64,000 nt of DNA from Armatimonadota bacterium (GTDB lineage Bacteria > Armatimonadota > Fimbriimonadia > Fimbriimonadales > Fimbriimonadaceae): assembly GCA_018268315.1 (NCBI GenBank), contig JAFDWU010000001.1, positions 411,280 to 475,279 on the forward strand. The letters run 5' to 3'. Shown one piece after another: positions 57,176-64,000 of this stretch. How positions within the stretch are numbered: position 1 is the first letter of the stretch; every line of letters starts with the position of its first letter. The notes under the pieces are model-generated. The model did no database searches. It saw only the letters and a list, made by a program, of their open reading frames with translations, and was not told where the DNA came from. Made by a program: the position numbers and the translations under genes.

Positions 57176-59677
57176 ATGAAAGCGGTAGTTATGGCAGGCG
57201 GCGAAGGCTCGCGGCTCCGCCCGATTACGTCCAACAGCCCCAAGCCCCTTCTTCCGGTCGGCAATAAGCCGATCATGGAGCATATCCTTGAGCTCCTCAA
57301 GCGCCATGACATCACCGACATCACCGCCACGGTCCATTACCTAGCCGATGAAATCCAAAGCTACTTCGGCGATGGATCTGATTTCGGCGTCAGCCTGAAC
57401 TACTCGATTGAAGATTCACCGCTCGGCACCGCCGGCAGTGTGAAGAAAGCGGAGGCCTCGCTAACAGGGGAGCCATTTATCATCATCAGCGGCGACGCCC
57501 TTACCGATTGCGACCTTACGGAGGCGATCGCCTTCCACAAGAAACGCGGCGCAACCGCCACCCTCATCCTTTCCCGCGTGGCGAATCCGCTTGAGTTCGG
57601 AGTTGTCATCACCGATGAAGAGGGCCGAGTTCAGCGCTTTGCCGAGAAGCCAACTTGGTCCGAAGTTTTCAGCGATACCGTCAACACCGGCATCTACATT
57701 CTTGAGCCGGAAGTGCTTGAGTCGATGGAGCCCGGCCACGCCTACGACTGGAGCGCGGATATCTTCCCCAAACTCCTTGCCGATGGCAAGGACCTCTACG
57801 GCTATGTCATGGAAGGCTACTGGTGCGACATCGGCTCCCTCAGCCAGTATCGCGAAGCCCAAGAGCACCTTCTTTCCGGCGCCGTAAAGCTCAGTGTAAA
57901 AGGTGAGCAGGTTGAACCCGGCGTCTGGCTGGATACCCACTGCATGATCGAGGAAGGCGCGGAGCTTTTCCCGCCCGTCTGCCTTGGCCGCAACTGCCGG
58001 GTCCGCAAGGGCGCGAAGGTTGGCCCCCACACCGTGATTGGGGACAACGTGCTAGTAGAAGAGAACGCCACAATCGAGCGCTCAATTGTTTGGGACAGCA
58101 CCTATATCGGGCCAAACGTTGCCATTCGCTCGGCCGTGATCGGCTCGCGCTGCACCATTAAGCGCGACACGGTGGTTAATGAGGACGCCGTCGTTGGCGA
58201 TCGCTGCATGATCGATGTCGGGTGCACGATTCGCCCGCGCGTGAAGCTGTGGCCGGACAAGATGATCGAGCGCGGCTCTACCGTCACAATGTCGCTCGTC
58301 TGGGGCAATCGCTGGCGCGGGCAGCTCTTCCGAGAGCTTGGCGTGGCCGGACTATCTAACATCGAGATTACGCCCGACTTCGCCTGCCGCCTTGGCTCTG
58401 CCTTCGGCTCCTGCCTGCCTGCGCACTCGCGCATTGTCACGAGCAGGGACTCAACCCGCTCCAGCCGAATGATCAAACGCGCAATCATCGCCAGCCTTCT
58501 CAGCGTCGGCTGCGATGTGCTTGACCTGCGCAGCGTTGCCGTTCCCGTGGCGAGGCATTTCATCAAAGCAGGTGGCGCCAGCGGCGCGATCCACGTTCGC
58601 AAGCTGCCCGGAAACAACCGCGTGACCCTTGTCGAGATGTTCGATTCGACCGGCGCCTACCTGCCGCGCGCCCTTGAGCGCAAAGTGGAGAATGCGTTCT
58701 TTAGGGAAGATTTCAACCGCATCGATTCTGAAGAATTGGGCTTCCTTGAGCCCGCAAGCCGAGCTTTGGAGGCTTACCAAGCCGACTTCCTCCACATCCT
58801 CCAACACGACTTCAGCAGCAAGCAGATGCTTCGAGTGGTTTGCGATTACGGCTACTCAACCCTTGCCAGCAACCTGCCTGCCATGCTGAGCAACCTGGGC
58901 GTGGAGATCATTGGGCTAAACGGCTACCCAGATGCCAAACTCGCCCCCCGCAGCCCCGAAGAAGTGCAGTCGCATGTCGAGAACCTGAAGAAGATTGTGC
59001 GTTCGGTTAAGTACGATCTCGGCGTACTCTTCACCGAAGAAGGCGAACGCCTCTTCGTCGTTGATTCGCAGGGCAATCCGGTCCAGGGGCACAACCTGTT
59101 TGCCATCCTATCTATCCTCGTTGCCAGAACGCACCCGGGCGCGAAGATCGCGATGAGCGTGACGGCCCCCAACAAGCTTGAAGAAGTGCTTCAACGCCAC
59201 GGCGCGAAGGTCGTTCGCACTCGCGCCGACGTTCGCTCTCTGATGGCGACCGGCCTCGAAGAGAACGCAACCCTAGCGGGCGATGAGCGCGGCGGATTCA
59301 TCTTCAACGAGTTCCATCCTGGCTTCGATGCCGCCTTCACCTTCGGCAAGCTTGTTTGGATGCTCGCGAAGACTGGGCTCAAGATTAACGAAATCACCGC
59401 AAGCCTGCCGCAATTCCAGGTTGCCTATGAGCAAGTGCCTTGCCCATGGGAAGCCAAGGGCGTGGTCATGCGCCGGATGAGCGAGGAAAGCTCCGATGGC
59501 ATGAAGATCGACACCCTCGACGGGCTGAAGTTCTACAACAGCACCCAGTGGGTATTGGTCTTGCCGGACCAAGTGGAGCCGATGTTCCACATCTACGCGG
59601 AATCAGATAAGGAAGCCGATAGCCAAGAGTTGGTGGGCGCATACGCGCGCAAGATCGCTGAGTATCAGCTTAGCTAA
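57176..59677 (+). CDS. Nucleotidyltransferase-phosphomutase fusion (GDP-mannose pyrophosphorylase-like) with degenerate mutase domain
   Basis: An 833-residue protein of three parts. First is a nucleotidyltransferase (1-230, AVVMAGGEGSRLRP at the N-terminus). Second is a left-handed beta-helix of hexapeptide repeats (about 245-365). Third is a phosphohexomutase-like region (about 375-833). The first part would make a nucleotide sugar such as GDP-mannose. In the mutase part the active Ser loop (TASHNP in active enzymes) reads GGASGAIHVRK, and the metal loop (DGDGDR) reads TEEGER, so catalysis is unlikely. TSRDSTRSSRM resembles the substrate-binding arm. ATG 57176 preferred, with AGGTGG upstream. 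Confidence 0.88.
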   Translation: MKAVVMAGGEGSRLRPITSNSPKPLLPVGNKPIMEHILELLKRHDITDITATVHYLADEIQSYFGDGSDFGVSLNYSIEDSPLGTAGSVKKAEASLTGEPFIIISGDALTDCDLTEAIAFHKKRGATATLILSRVANPLEFGVVITDEEGRVQRFAEKPTWSEVFSDTVNTGIYILEPEVLESMEPGHAYDWSADIFPKLLADGKDLYGYVMEGYWCDIGSLSQYREAQEHLLSGAVKLSVKGEQVEPGVWLDTHCMIEEGAELFPPVCLGRNCRVRKGAKVGPHTVIGDNVLVEENATIERSIVWDSTYIGPNVAIRSAVIGSRCTIKRDTVVNEDAVVGDRCMIDVGCTIRPRVKLWPDKMIERGSTVTMSLVWGNRWRGQLFRELGVAGLSNIEITPDFACRLGSAFGSCLPAHSRIVTSRDSTRSSRMIKRAIIASLLSVGCDVLDLRSVAVPVARHFIKAGGASGAIHVRKLPGNNRVTLVEMFDSTGAYLPRALERKVENAFFREDFNRIDSEELGFLEPASRALEAYQADFLHILQHDFSSKQMLRVVCDYGYSTLASNLPAMLSNLGVEIIGLNGYPDAKLAPRSPEEVQSHVENLKKIVRSVKYDLGVLFTEEGERLFVVDSQGNPVQGHNLFAILSILVARTHPGAKIAMSVTAPNKLEEVLQRHGAKVVRTRADVRSLMATGLEENATLAGDERGGFIFNEFHPGFDAAFTFGKLVWMLAKTGLKINEITASLPQFQVAYEQVPCPWEAKGVVMRRMSEESSDGMKIDTLDGLKFYNSTQWVLVLPDQVEPMFHIYAESDKEADSQELVGAYARKIAEYQLS

Positions 59678-60377
59678 GCGATACTAGCCCGCCCGTTAAG
59701 ACGCCGCCACTCCACTCGTAAACCCCGGCAAAGCGTCCGTGAGAGCCGCCTTGGCATATCCACGTCGTTCCCAGCCTTTCCGGCGTTGCAAGAACGGTGT
59801 GGGAATGCCCACCAAGGATGAAGTCGATCCCCGCAACCTGCTGCGCCAGCTTGCGGTCCTCCGAGATGCCAATGTGGGTCAGGGCGATGAGCAGATCGAC
59901 CTCCGGCCGCAGCTTTTCGACCACCCGCGCAGCGGTTGCAATCGGCGGCTTCCAAAGATATGCGCTCGCCGCCTGGGACTTCATCCGCTCCGTCACCATC
60001 GGCACCATCACGCCCAACACCCCAATGCGAACTCCGTCCACCCCAAGCGTCATCGACTCCTGAAACACCAACTCGCCTTTCCGGTCCACCATGTTCGAGA
60101 CCAGCAAGGGATGTTGAGCCCCCGCGACCTTCGCCTTCTGTCCCGCCGCCAAGACATGGCTTTCTCGGTTCCCCAAGGTTCCTGCGGTGCAGCGCAAGGC
60201 GTCGAGGTTCTTCCACGCCTCTTCCGGCTTCAAAGGGATCGCAAGGTTGCCCGCCTTGATGCAGTCGCCCGAATCAAAATAGAGGTCGACCTCAGCTCGC
60301 AGCTGCATCAAACGATCAAGCACCGCCCCACGGCAGGTCCCATGAAAATCGTTTGTATGCAGGAATCGGAAACTCAT
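59670..60377 (-). CDS. 5'-nucleotidase-like metallophosphoesterase
   Basis: A 235-residue calcineurin-like phosphoesterase. The metal motifs are HTNDFHG, DSGDCIKAG, GNRESH (usually GNHE/GNHD), ALTHIG and GGHSHT. It lacks the C-terminal substrate-binding domain of UshA-type 5'-nucleotidases, and the third motif has Arg in place of His. No signal peptide. Substrate unknown. Its stop overlaps the end of the fusion gene by 8 bases. The start is 30 bases from a divergent gene. Confidence 0.82.
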   Translation of the reverse strand: MSFRFLHTNDFHGTCRGAVLDRLMQLRAEVDLYFDSGDCIKAGNLAIPLKPEEAWKNLDALRCTAGTLGNRESHVLAAGQKAKVAGAQHPLLVSNMVDRKGELVFQESMTLGVDGVRIGVLGVMVPMVTERMKSQAASAYLWKPPIATAARVVEKLRPEVDLLIALTHIGISEDRKLAQQVAGIDFILGGHSHTVLATPERLGTTWICQGGSHGRFAGVYEWSGGVLTGGLVSLS

Positions 60378-60407
60378 TACAATCGGCAGCGTTATACTCT
60401 GATAGTT

Positions 60408-60704
60408 ATGAAAAAGTTTGCAATTGTTTTAGTAGCCGCGATGGCAACCGTGAGTGCATTCGCTCAATCGGATGCAAAACCGGCAGTCAAAGCTGAAATT
60501 AAGAAGGCTCCTGTAATCCATTGTGCAGTGATGCACGACGCCTTGGATGTCGACAAGGCCACCAAAGCCGGTCGATACACCGACTACAAGGGCAACCGTT
60601 ACTTCTTCTGTTGCGGCGGATGCAAACCGGCGTTCGATAAGGATCCGGCCAAGTTTGCGGCAAAGGCAGACCACATCCCAACCCCAAAGCCTGCAAAGAA
60701 GTAG
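60408..60704 (+). CDS. Periplasmic YHS-like metal-binding protein
   Basis: A 98-residue protein with a signal peptide (KKFAIVLVAAMATVSAFAQ). The mature domain has HCAVMHDALD, then YTDYKGNRYFFCCGGCKPAF and DPAKF, which matches the YHS/TRASH heavy-metal domain pattern with four cysteines. It may bind copper or another soft metal in the periplasm. TATACT (60393-60398) lies 9 bases upstream of the ATG. A strong terminator follows. Confidence 0.8.
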   Translation: MKKFAIVLVAAMATVSAFAQSDAKPAVKAEIKKAPVIHCAVMHDALDVDKATKAGRYTDYKGNRYFFCCGGCKPAFDKDPAKFAAKADHIPTPKPAKK

Positions 60705-60724
60705 TTCTCAACGCTTTGTACAGT

Positions 60725-60762
60725 AAAGGGAAGCCATCGGAGACGCTGGCTTCCCTTTCTTT
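60725..60762 (+). terminator. Rho-independent terminator
   Basis: AAAGGGAAGCCA (60725-60736) and TGGCTTCCCTTT (60747-60758) form a perfect 12-bp stem with a 10-base loop followed by a short T-rich stretch. It ends the YHS-like transcript 18 bases before galE. Confidence 0.88.
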
Positions 60763-60779
60763 ATGCCAGACTCAAGCGG

Positions 60780-61766
60780 ATGATTCTTGTACTTGGCGGC
60801 GCAGGCTACATCGGCTCCCACCTCTCTAAGAGGTTGCGCGAAAATCACAAAGACCACGTTGTCTTCGACAACCTCAGCCACGGGCATCGCGAGGCGGTTC
60901 AGGACTCCAAATTCTTTGAAGGCGATCTGCTTGATCGCGCCTCGCTGGACGAAGTCTTTGTAAAGTATCCAATCAAGACCGTCTTCCACTTCGCCGCCCA
61001 CATTTCCGTCGGCGAAAGCGTGCGAGAGCCGCTGAAATACTGGCGCAACAACACCGCCGGCGTGCTCACGCTCCTTGAGGCGATGAAGGATCACGGCATC
61101 CAAAATCTGGTCTTCAGCTCAACCGCGGCAATCTTTGGCGAACCCCAGTACATTCCCATCGACGAAGCCCACCCGAAAAGCCCCACCAGCCCATACGGTT
61201 CCTCAAAGCTTGCTGTAGAAACGCTGCTTAGCGAGTGCGATAGGGGCTTCGGCCTGCGCTCGGTTTGTTTGCGCTACTTCAACGCCGCCGGCGCTGACCC
61301 CAGCAGCGAAATCGGCGAGGATCACTCACCCGAAGAGCACCTGATCCCCGTAGCCATCGAGGCCGCGGTTGGTAAACGCGCCGGTCTCAAGCTATTTGGA
61401 ACGGATTATCCAACGCCGGACGGCACCTGCGTTCGCGATTACATCCACATACTTGACCTCGCCGAAGCGCACATCCTCGCCGCCAAGCATCTGGAGAACG
61501 GGGGCGAAAGCCGCCGCTACAACCTGGGCAATGGCCAGGGCTTCTCGGTGAAGCAAGTGATCGACATTGTAAGCAAGGTCACCGGGCTGCCGGTGCCTTA
61601 CGAGGAAGTGGAGCGAAGGCCGGGCGATCCCGCCACCCTCATCGCTTCCAGCGAGGCGATAAGAAGGGATTGGGGTTGGACACCGAAATATCCCGACCTC
61701 ACCACCATCGTAGAGCATGCCTGGAACTGGCACCGCCTACACCCAGACGGCTACCGGACCAAATAA
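60780..61766 (+). CDS. galE: UDP-glucose 4-epimerase
   Basis: A 328-residue extended SDR with GGAGYIGSH (NAD), FSSTAAIFG, YGSSK (YxxxK), and RYFNAAGADPS, the GalE signature. The C-terminus has PGDPATLIASSEAIRRDWGW, also GalE-like. It interconverts UDP-glucose and UDP-galactose for surface polysaccharides. It differs from the epimerase at 28348, so the genome has two. ATG 60780 has no clear Shine-Dalgarno. Confidence 0.92.
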   Translation: MILVLGGAGYIGSHLSKRLRENHKDHVVFDNLSHGHREAVQDSKFFEGDLLDRASLDEVFVKYPIKTVFHFAAHISVGESVREPLKYWRNNTAGVLTLLEAMKDHGIQNLVFSSTAAIFGEPQYIPIDEAHPKSPTSPYGSSKLAVETLLSECDRGFGLRSVCLRYFNAAGADPSSEIGEDHSPEEHLIPVAIEAAVGKRAGLKLFGTDYPTPDGTCVRDYIHILDLAEAHILAAKHLENGGESRRYNLGNGQGFSVKQVIDIVSKVTGLPVPYEEVERRPGDPATLIASSEAIRRDWGWTPKYPDLTTIVEHAWNWHRLHPDGYRTK

Positions 61767-61770
61767 GAAA

Positions 61771-61801
61771 CGCCCACCCAACCGTTACGGTTGAGCGGGC
61801 G
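61771..61801. terminator. Bidirectional hairpin between galE and the foldase gene
   Basis: CGCCC and GGGCG enclose CAACCG/CGGTTG with a 3-base loop, 4 bases after galE and 15 bases from the convergent gene's stop. Compatible with a shared terminator; no long U tract. Confidence 0.55.
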
Positions 61802-61815
61802 CCCTAGACTTTGCC

Positions 61816-62817
61816 TTACTTGCCGGCGGCGTTATCGCCGTACTTCAGCGAGTAGGATTCGCGGATGCTCTGGATTTCCTTTTCAAACGGCTGCTTGTAG
61901 ATCGGATCGCTTACGTCGATCTTGCTCGTTCGAAGCTTCTCTGCCAGCCGCTTATCAAGGTCGTTGGCACGAAGGCCGCGATCCGTCATGATGCGGCGCT
62001 TCACGCGCTCCTTCATCACGTCGTCAATCTTCTCGTCCTCTGCCGGATATTTCTTCTGAACGTACCACTTAGCCCAACCTTCGGTAATTCGAACCCAGTC
62101 GGTCGACTTTAGCTCGGCGGTGGACTTCACGATGTCTTTGATCTGGATCGGCAACTCGTCAATCACTCGCTGCGGGAAGACGCCCTGCAAACTGCGCGCA
62201 TTGTCCGCCACCGAATATCGGGCGGCAACCGCGCCAAAATCGGTGCCTGCGGCAAGGTCCTGATCAACCTTCTTCTTGTCATCTTCGGTCGGAACCACAA
62301 CCCACTTCAAATCCGCCATTTCTGGCTTTCGGAACTGCTCCGGATTGTCCTTGATGTACTTATCGACTTCGTCCGGGGTTACGTTGATGCCCTTTGTGAT
62401 GATGTGGTCGCGAGCGATTTCAACCATCAGGCTCTTGCGAATCTGATCGATGGTCAAGCCTTGCGATGTCAGCATCTTGAGAAATTGCGGGTTGATCTTG
62501 GTGCGGAAATCAATTTCCTTTTGGATGTCGCCATCGTTGGGCGATACGCCCTCATCGCGGGCAATCTGCATGATCAGCTTCTGATTTACAAGATCAGCAA
62601 TCGCCTGCAAGCCGATGGAGCCGCTAACTTCGGCGTCTCGCACCTGCCCATCCGGCATCTTCACACGGACGGTCGGCTTCATTTCCAAATACTTCTGGAA
62701 TTCTTCCTTCGAGATGTCCTCGTTATTGACGGTGGCCATTGATCCGCCGCCTGAACAGCCAGCCAAAAGCACGGGTCCAAGGACCAAGAGTAAGAGTTGA
62801 TAGCTTCGAAATCGCAT
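61816..62817 (-). CDS. PrsA/SurA-like peptidyl-prolyl isomerase lipoprotein
   Basis: A 333-residue protein with a lipoprotein signal (LLLLVLGPVLLAGC). The N-terminal domain has a SurA-like chaperone pattern (ATVNNEDISKEEFQKYLE, IADLVNQKLIMQIARDEGV). A parvulin-like region follows (LKWVVVPTEDDKKKVDQDL, GTDFGAVAARYSVADNA). The isomerase active site is weakly conserved. It probably assists folding of exported proteins. ATG 62817 chosen because it gives the lipobox; a longer frame to 62871 does not. Confidence 0.85.
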   Translation of the reverse strand: MRFRSYQLLLLVLGPVLLAGCSGGGSMATVNNEDISKEEFQKYLEMKPTVRVKMPDGQVRDAEVSGSIGLQAIADLVNQKLIMQIARDEGVSPNDGDIQKEIDFRTKINPQFLKMLTSQGLTIDQIRKSLMVEIARDHIITKGINVTPDEVDKYIKDNPEQFRKPEMADLKWVVVPTEDDKKKVDQDLAAGTDFGAVAARYSVADNARSLQGVFPQRVIDELPIQIKDIVKSTAELKSTDWVRITEGWAKWYVQKKYPAEDEKIDDVMKERVKRRIMTDRGLRANDLDKRLAEKLRTSKIDVSDPIYKQPFEKEIQSIRESYSLKYGDNAAGK

Positions 62818-62819
62818 AT

Positions 62820-63119
62820 TTAAAATCCAGTTTGAGCCAAGTGTGCCGGACGCAATACTACCCGGAGGCATCCTTGCCGAGATATGTTAACAACAAGTGA
62901 GGCAAGAATCGTGCCGACTCTGAGCGAGGTCAAGGCATTAATGTCGAGGATATTCCCGTCTTCCCCCGGTAAATGAACGGGAGCCGACTCTTCTTCTGGA
63001 TCTTCCTGTTTAGGCTCCTGCTCGCGCCGCTTTCGCTGCTGATCAAGACCCTTATGCACTGCGAGAGGGTTCTCGCCTGACGGCGGGAGCAGACGGCGTA
63101 TAGCGTCTGGCCCATCCAC
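62820..63119 (-). CDS. Small hypothetical protein after the sigma factor
   Basis: A possible 99-residue protein starting at GTG 63119, 8 bases after the sigma-factor stop. Residues 1-63 are polar and strongly charged (QQRKRREQEPKQEDPEEESAP), followed by a more hydrophobic helix (LTSLRVGTILASLVV). The composition looks coding but no homologue is recognised. An overlapping frame starting ATG 63115 is less convincing. It ends 3 bases before the foldase start. Confidence 0.45.
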   Translation of the reverse strand: MDGPDAIRRLLPPSGENPLAVHKGLDQQRKRREQEPKQEDPEEESAPVHLPGEDGNILDINALTSLRVGTILASLVVNISRQGCLRVVLRPAHLAQTGF

Positions 63120-63127
63120 TGCGTGTT

Positions 63128-63910
63128 TTAACGCGTGGGTACCGCGCCCTCCTGCTTCAGGAAATTGCGAAGCCGGTTCATCGCTTGCGTGTGAAGCTGA
63201 TAAACCCGCGATTCGCTGACGCCCAACACCTTGCCGATTTCTTTGAAGGTAAGGCCCTCGAAGTAATACAGCGCGATAACGAGTCGCTCGCGTTCGGGAA
63301 GCTTGTCAACGCCGGTTGCAAGAATTCTTCGAATCTCTTTGCCTTCAACCTCGCCGCCGGGATTGGCGTTTTCATCAACGATCAGCTCGATAAAGTGAAT
63401 GTGGTCTTCGCTGGAGCCGCCGCCACCAAGAATGTCATCAAGGCTGTAAACATTGGTTCGGCCCATACGGACAAGCAGTTCGCATACTTCGACCACTGAG
63501 ATGCCCATTTCTTCAGCGATCTCAGATTCGGAAGCAGATCGGCCCAGGCGCGTCTCAAGACCCAATACGGTCCGATCCAAAGCTTTCAGCTTTTCGCGAA
63601 TGGAGCGGGGCACCCAGTCCTCATCTCGCAGCATTTCAAGAATTGCGCCGCGAATGAGAGCGATTGCGTAGGTTTCAAATTTAACGTCGCGAGTCGGATC
63701 GAACTGATCGACCGCCTTGATGAGGCCAATAACGCCGCTGCCAATGAGGTCCTCACGGTCAAGGCCACCCGGAAGGCTTGTCACCAAACGGCCCGCGGTG
63801 ATCTTCACCAGATAGCTGTAGTGGTTGATGATTTCGCTTCGAGCCTTGGGACTCTTAAAGACCTTGAAATCGGCCCACGTTTTCTGTAATTGATCAGCGG
63901 TCAAAGACAT
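63128..63910 (-). CDS. FliA/WhiG-family RNA polymerase sigma factor
   Basis: A 260-residue group 3 sigma factor. Region 2 has GGLDREDLIGSGVIGLIKAVDQFD and FETYAIALIRGAILEMLR; region 3 has ASESEIAEEMGISVVEVCELL; region 4 has LPERERLVIALYYFEGLTFKEIGKVLGVSESRVYQLHTQAMNRL. The FliA/WhiG layout suggests control of motility or late envelope genes; flagellar genes would be expected upstream outside the window. ATG 63910 is preferred over a GTG four codons earlier. Confidence 0.92.
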   Translation of the reverse strand: MSLTADQLQKTWADFKVFKSPKARSEIINHYSYLVKITAGRLVTSLPGGLDREDLIGSGVIGLIKAVDQFDPTRDVKFETYAIALIRGAILEMLRDEDWVPRSIREKLKALDRTVLGLETRLGRSASESEIAEEMGISVVEVCELLVRMGRTNVYSLDDILGGGGSSEDHIHFIELIVDENANPGGEVEGKEIRRILATGVDKLPERERLVIALYYFEGLTFKEIGKVLGVSESRVYQLHTQAMNRLRNFLKQEGAVPTR

Positions 63911-63932
63911 GCCTATACTCACTCAAACTCGA

Positions 63933-64000
63933 TCAGGCGGCAGCTTTTGAAGCATCTTTGCCCGCCTTCTTGTCAGCTTCCGGAAGCCGACCCATAAACA
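63933..64000 (-). CDS. C-terminal end of an upstream gene (partial)
   Basis: The last about 22 codons of a minus-strand frame ending FMGRLPEADKKAGKDASKAAA, stop at 63933-63935. A Lys/Ala-rich tail. It precedes the sigma factor by 22 bases and is probably in the same operon; in motility clusters a FlhG/MinD-type gene often takes this place, but the fragment is too short to identify. Confidence 0.5.
   Translation of the reverse strand, partial: FMGRLPEADKKAGKDASKAAA

Noticed and set aside
59739-60407. Plus-strand frame running into the YHS-like gene
   Set aside because: It is antisense to the 5'-nucleotidase-like gene with its metal motifs; the YHS-like product has its own signal peptide from ATG 60408.
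1-64000. tRNA genes, CRISPR arrays, insertion sequences and prophage
   Set aside because: Reading for T-arm sequences, regularly spaced repeats and transposase or phage genes found none convincing.

Overview
The window looks like a chromosomal segment of a diderm bacterium from the Armatimonadota, most likely the Fimbriimonas lineage. This placement is inferred from gene content, not from a marker-gene tree. The main clues are a Pup/UBact-type modifier gene next to a Dop-like enzyme and a proteasome beta subunit, an LPS-transport operon, an exosortase/PEP-CTERM system, a pseudopilin with a C-terminal DGH motif, and many genes without a ribosome binding site. No rRNA, tRNA, CRISPR array, transposase or prophage was recognised. 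Coding density is high and most genes sit in short overlapping operons.

Layout. 1-3.5 kb: ybeY and rpsU, a lipoprotein, an AbrB/RelE-type toxin-antitoxin pair and an M48 protease. 3-6.4 kb: a biotin carrier protein, a class I glutamine amidotransferase and a lipoyl-dependent E2, then a 613 bp non-coding stretch with an inverted-repeat element, then a solitary rplK. 6.4-16.4 kb: an AraC regulator, a hydrolase and a TIGR03790-like lipoprotein; on the minus strand gmhB, a lipoprotein, dop, UBact, prcB, modA, modB and a sulfurtransferase. 16.5-31 kb: an exopolysaccharide locus with sugar transferase, glycoside hydrolase, polymerase, glycosyltransferase, flippase, deacetylase and Wzz/ATPase, plus exosortase, EpsI, an epimerase and glmS.

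31-36 kb: ubiA, dprE2-like and dprE1-like genes, which together resemble the decaprenyl-phosphate-arabinose pathway, followed by fabD and fabG. 36-44 kb: rlmN, an Lpt operon (LptC-like, LptA-like, LptB, LptF/G), DUF3084 and a YqgF-fold protein. 44-54 kb: typA, an isochorismatase-fold hydrolase, yraN, rnhB, cysS, an acyltransferase, a pseudopilin preceded by a cobalamin riboswitch, and a divergent PEP-CTERM protein. 54-64 kb: nadB, a VanX-like dipeptidase, a nucleotidyltransferase fused to a degenerate phosphomutase, a 5'-nucleotidase-like protein, a YHS-like protein, galE, a PrsA-like foldase and a FliA/WhiG sigma factor.

Most notable observations: (i) an unlisted 59-codon UBact gene exactly between dop and prcB; (ii) a cobalamin riboswitch in front of a pseudopilin gene; (iii) a recurring GGTANNNT-like element placed 6-7 bases before start codons, suggesting leaderless mRNAs; (iv) two genes whose best start is AUC, each 8 bases after GGAGG; (v) a DprE1-like enzyme with Ala in place of the cysteine targeted by benzothiazinones; (vi) catalytic-residue changes in YbeY, the E2 acyltransferase and the phosphomutase-like domain.
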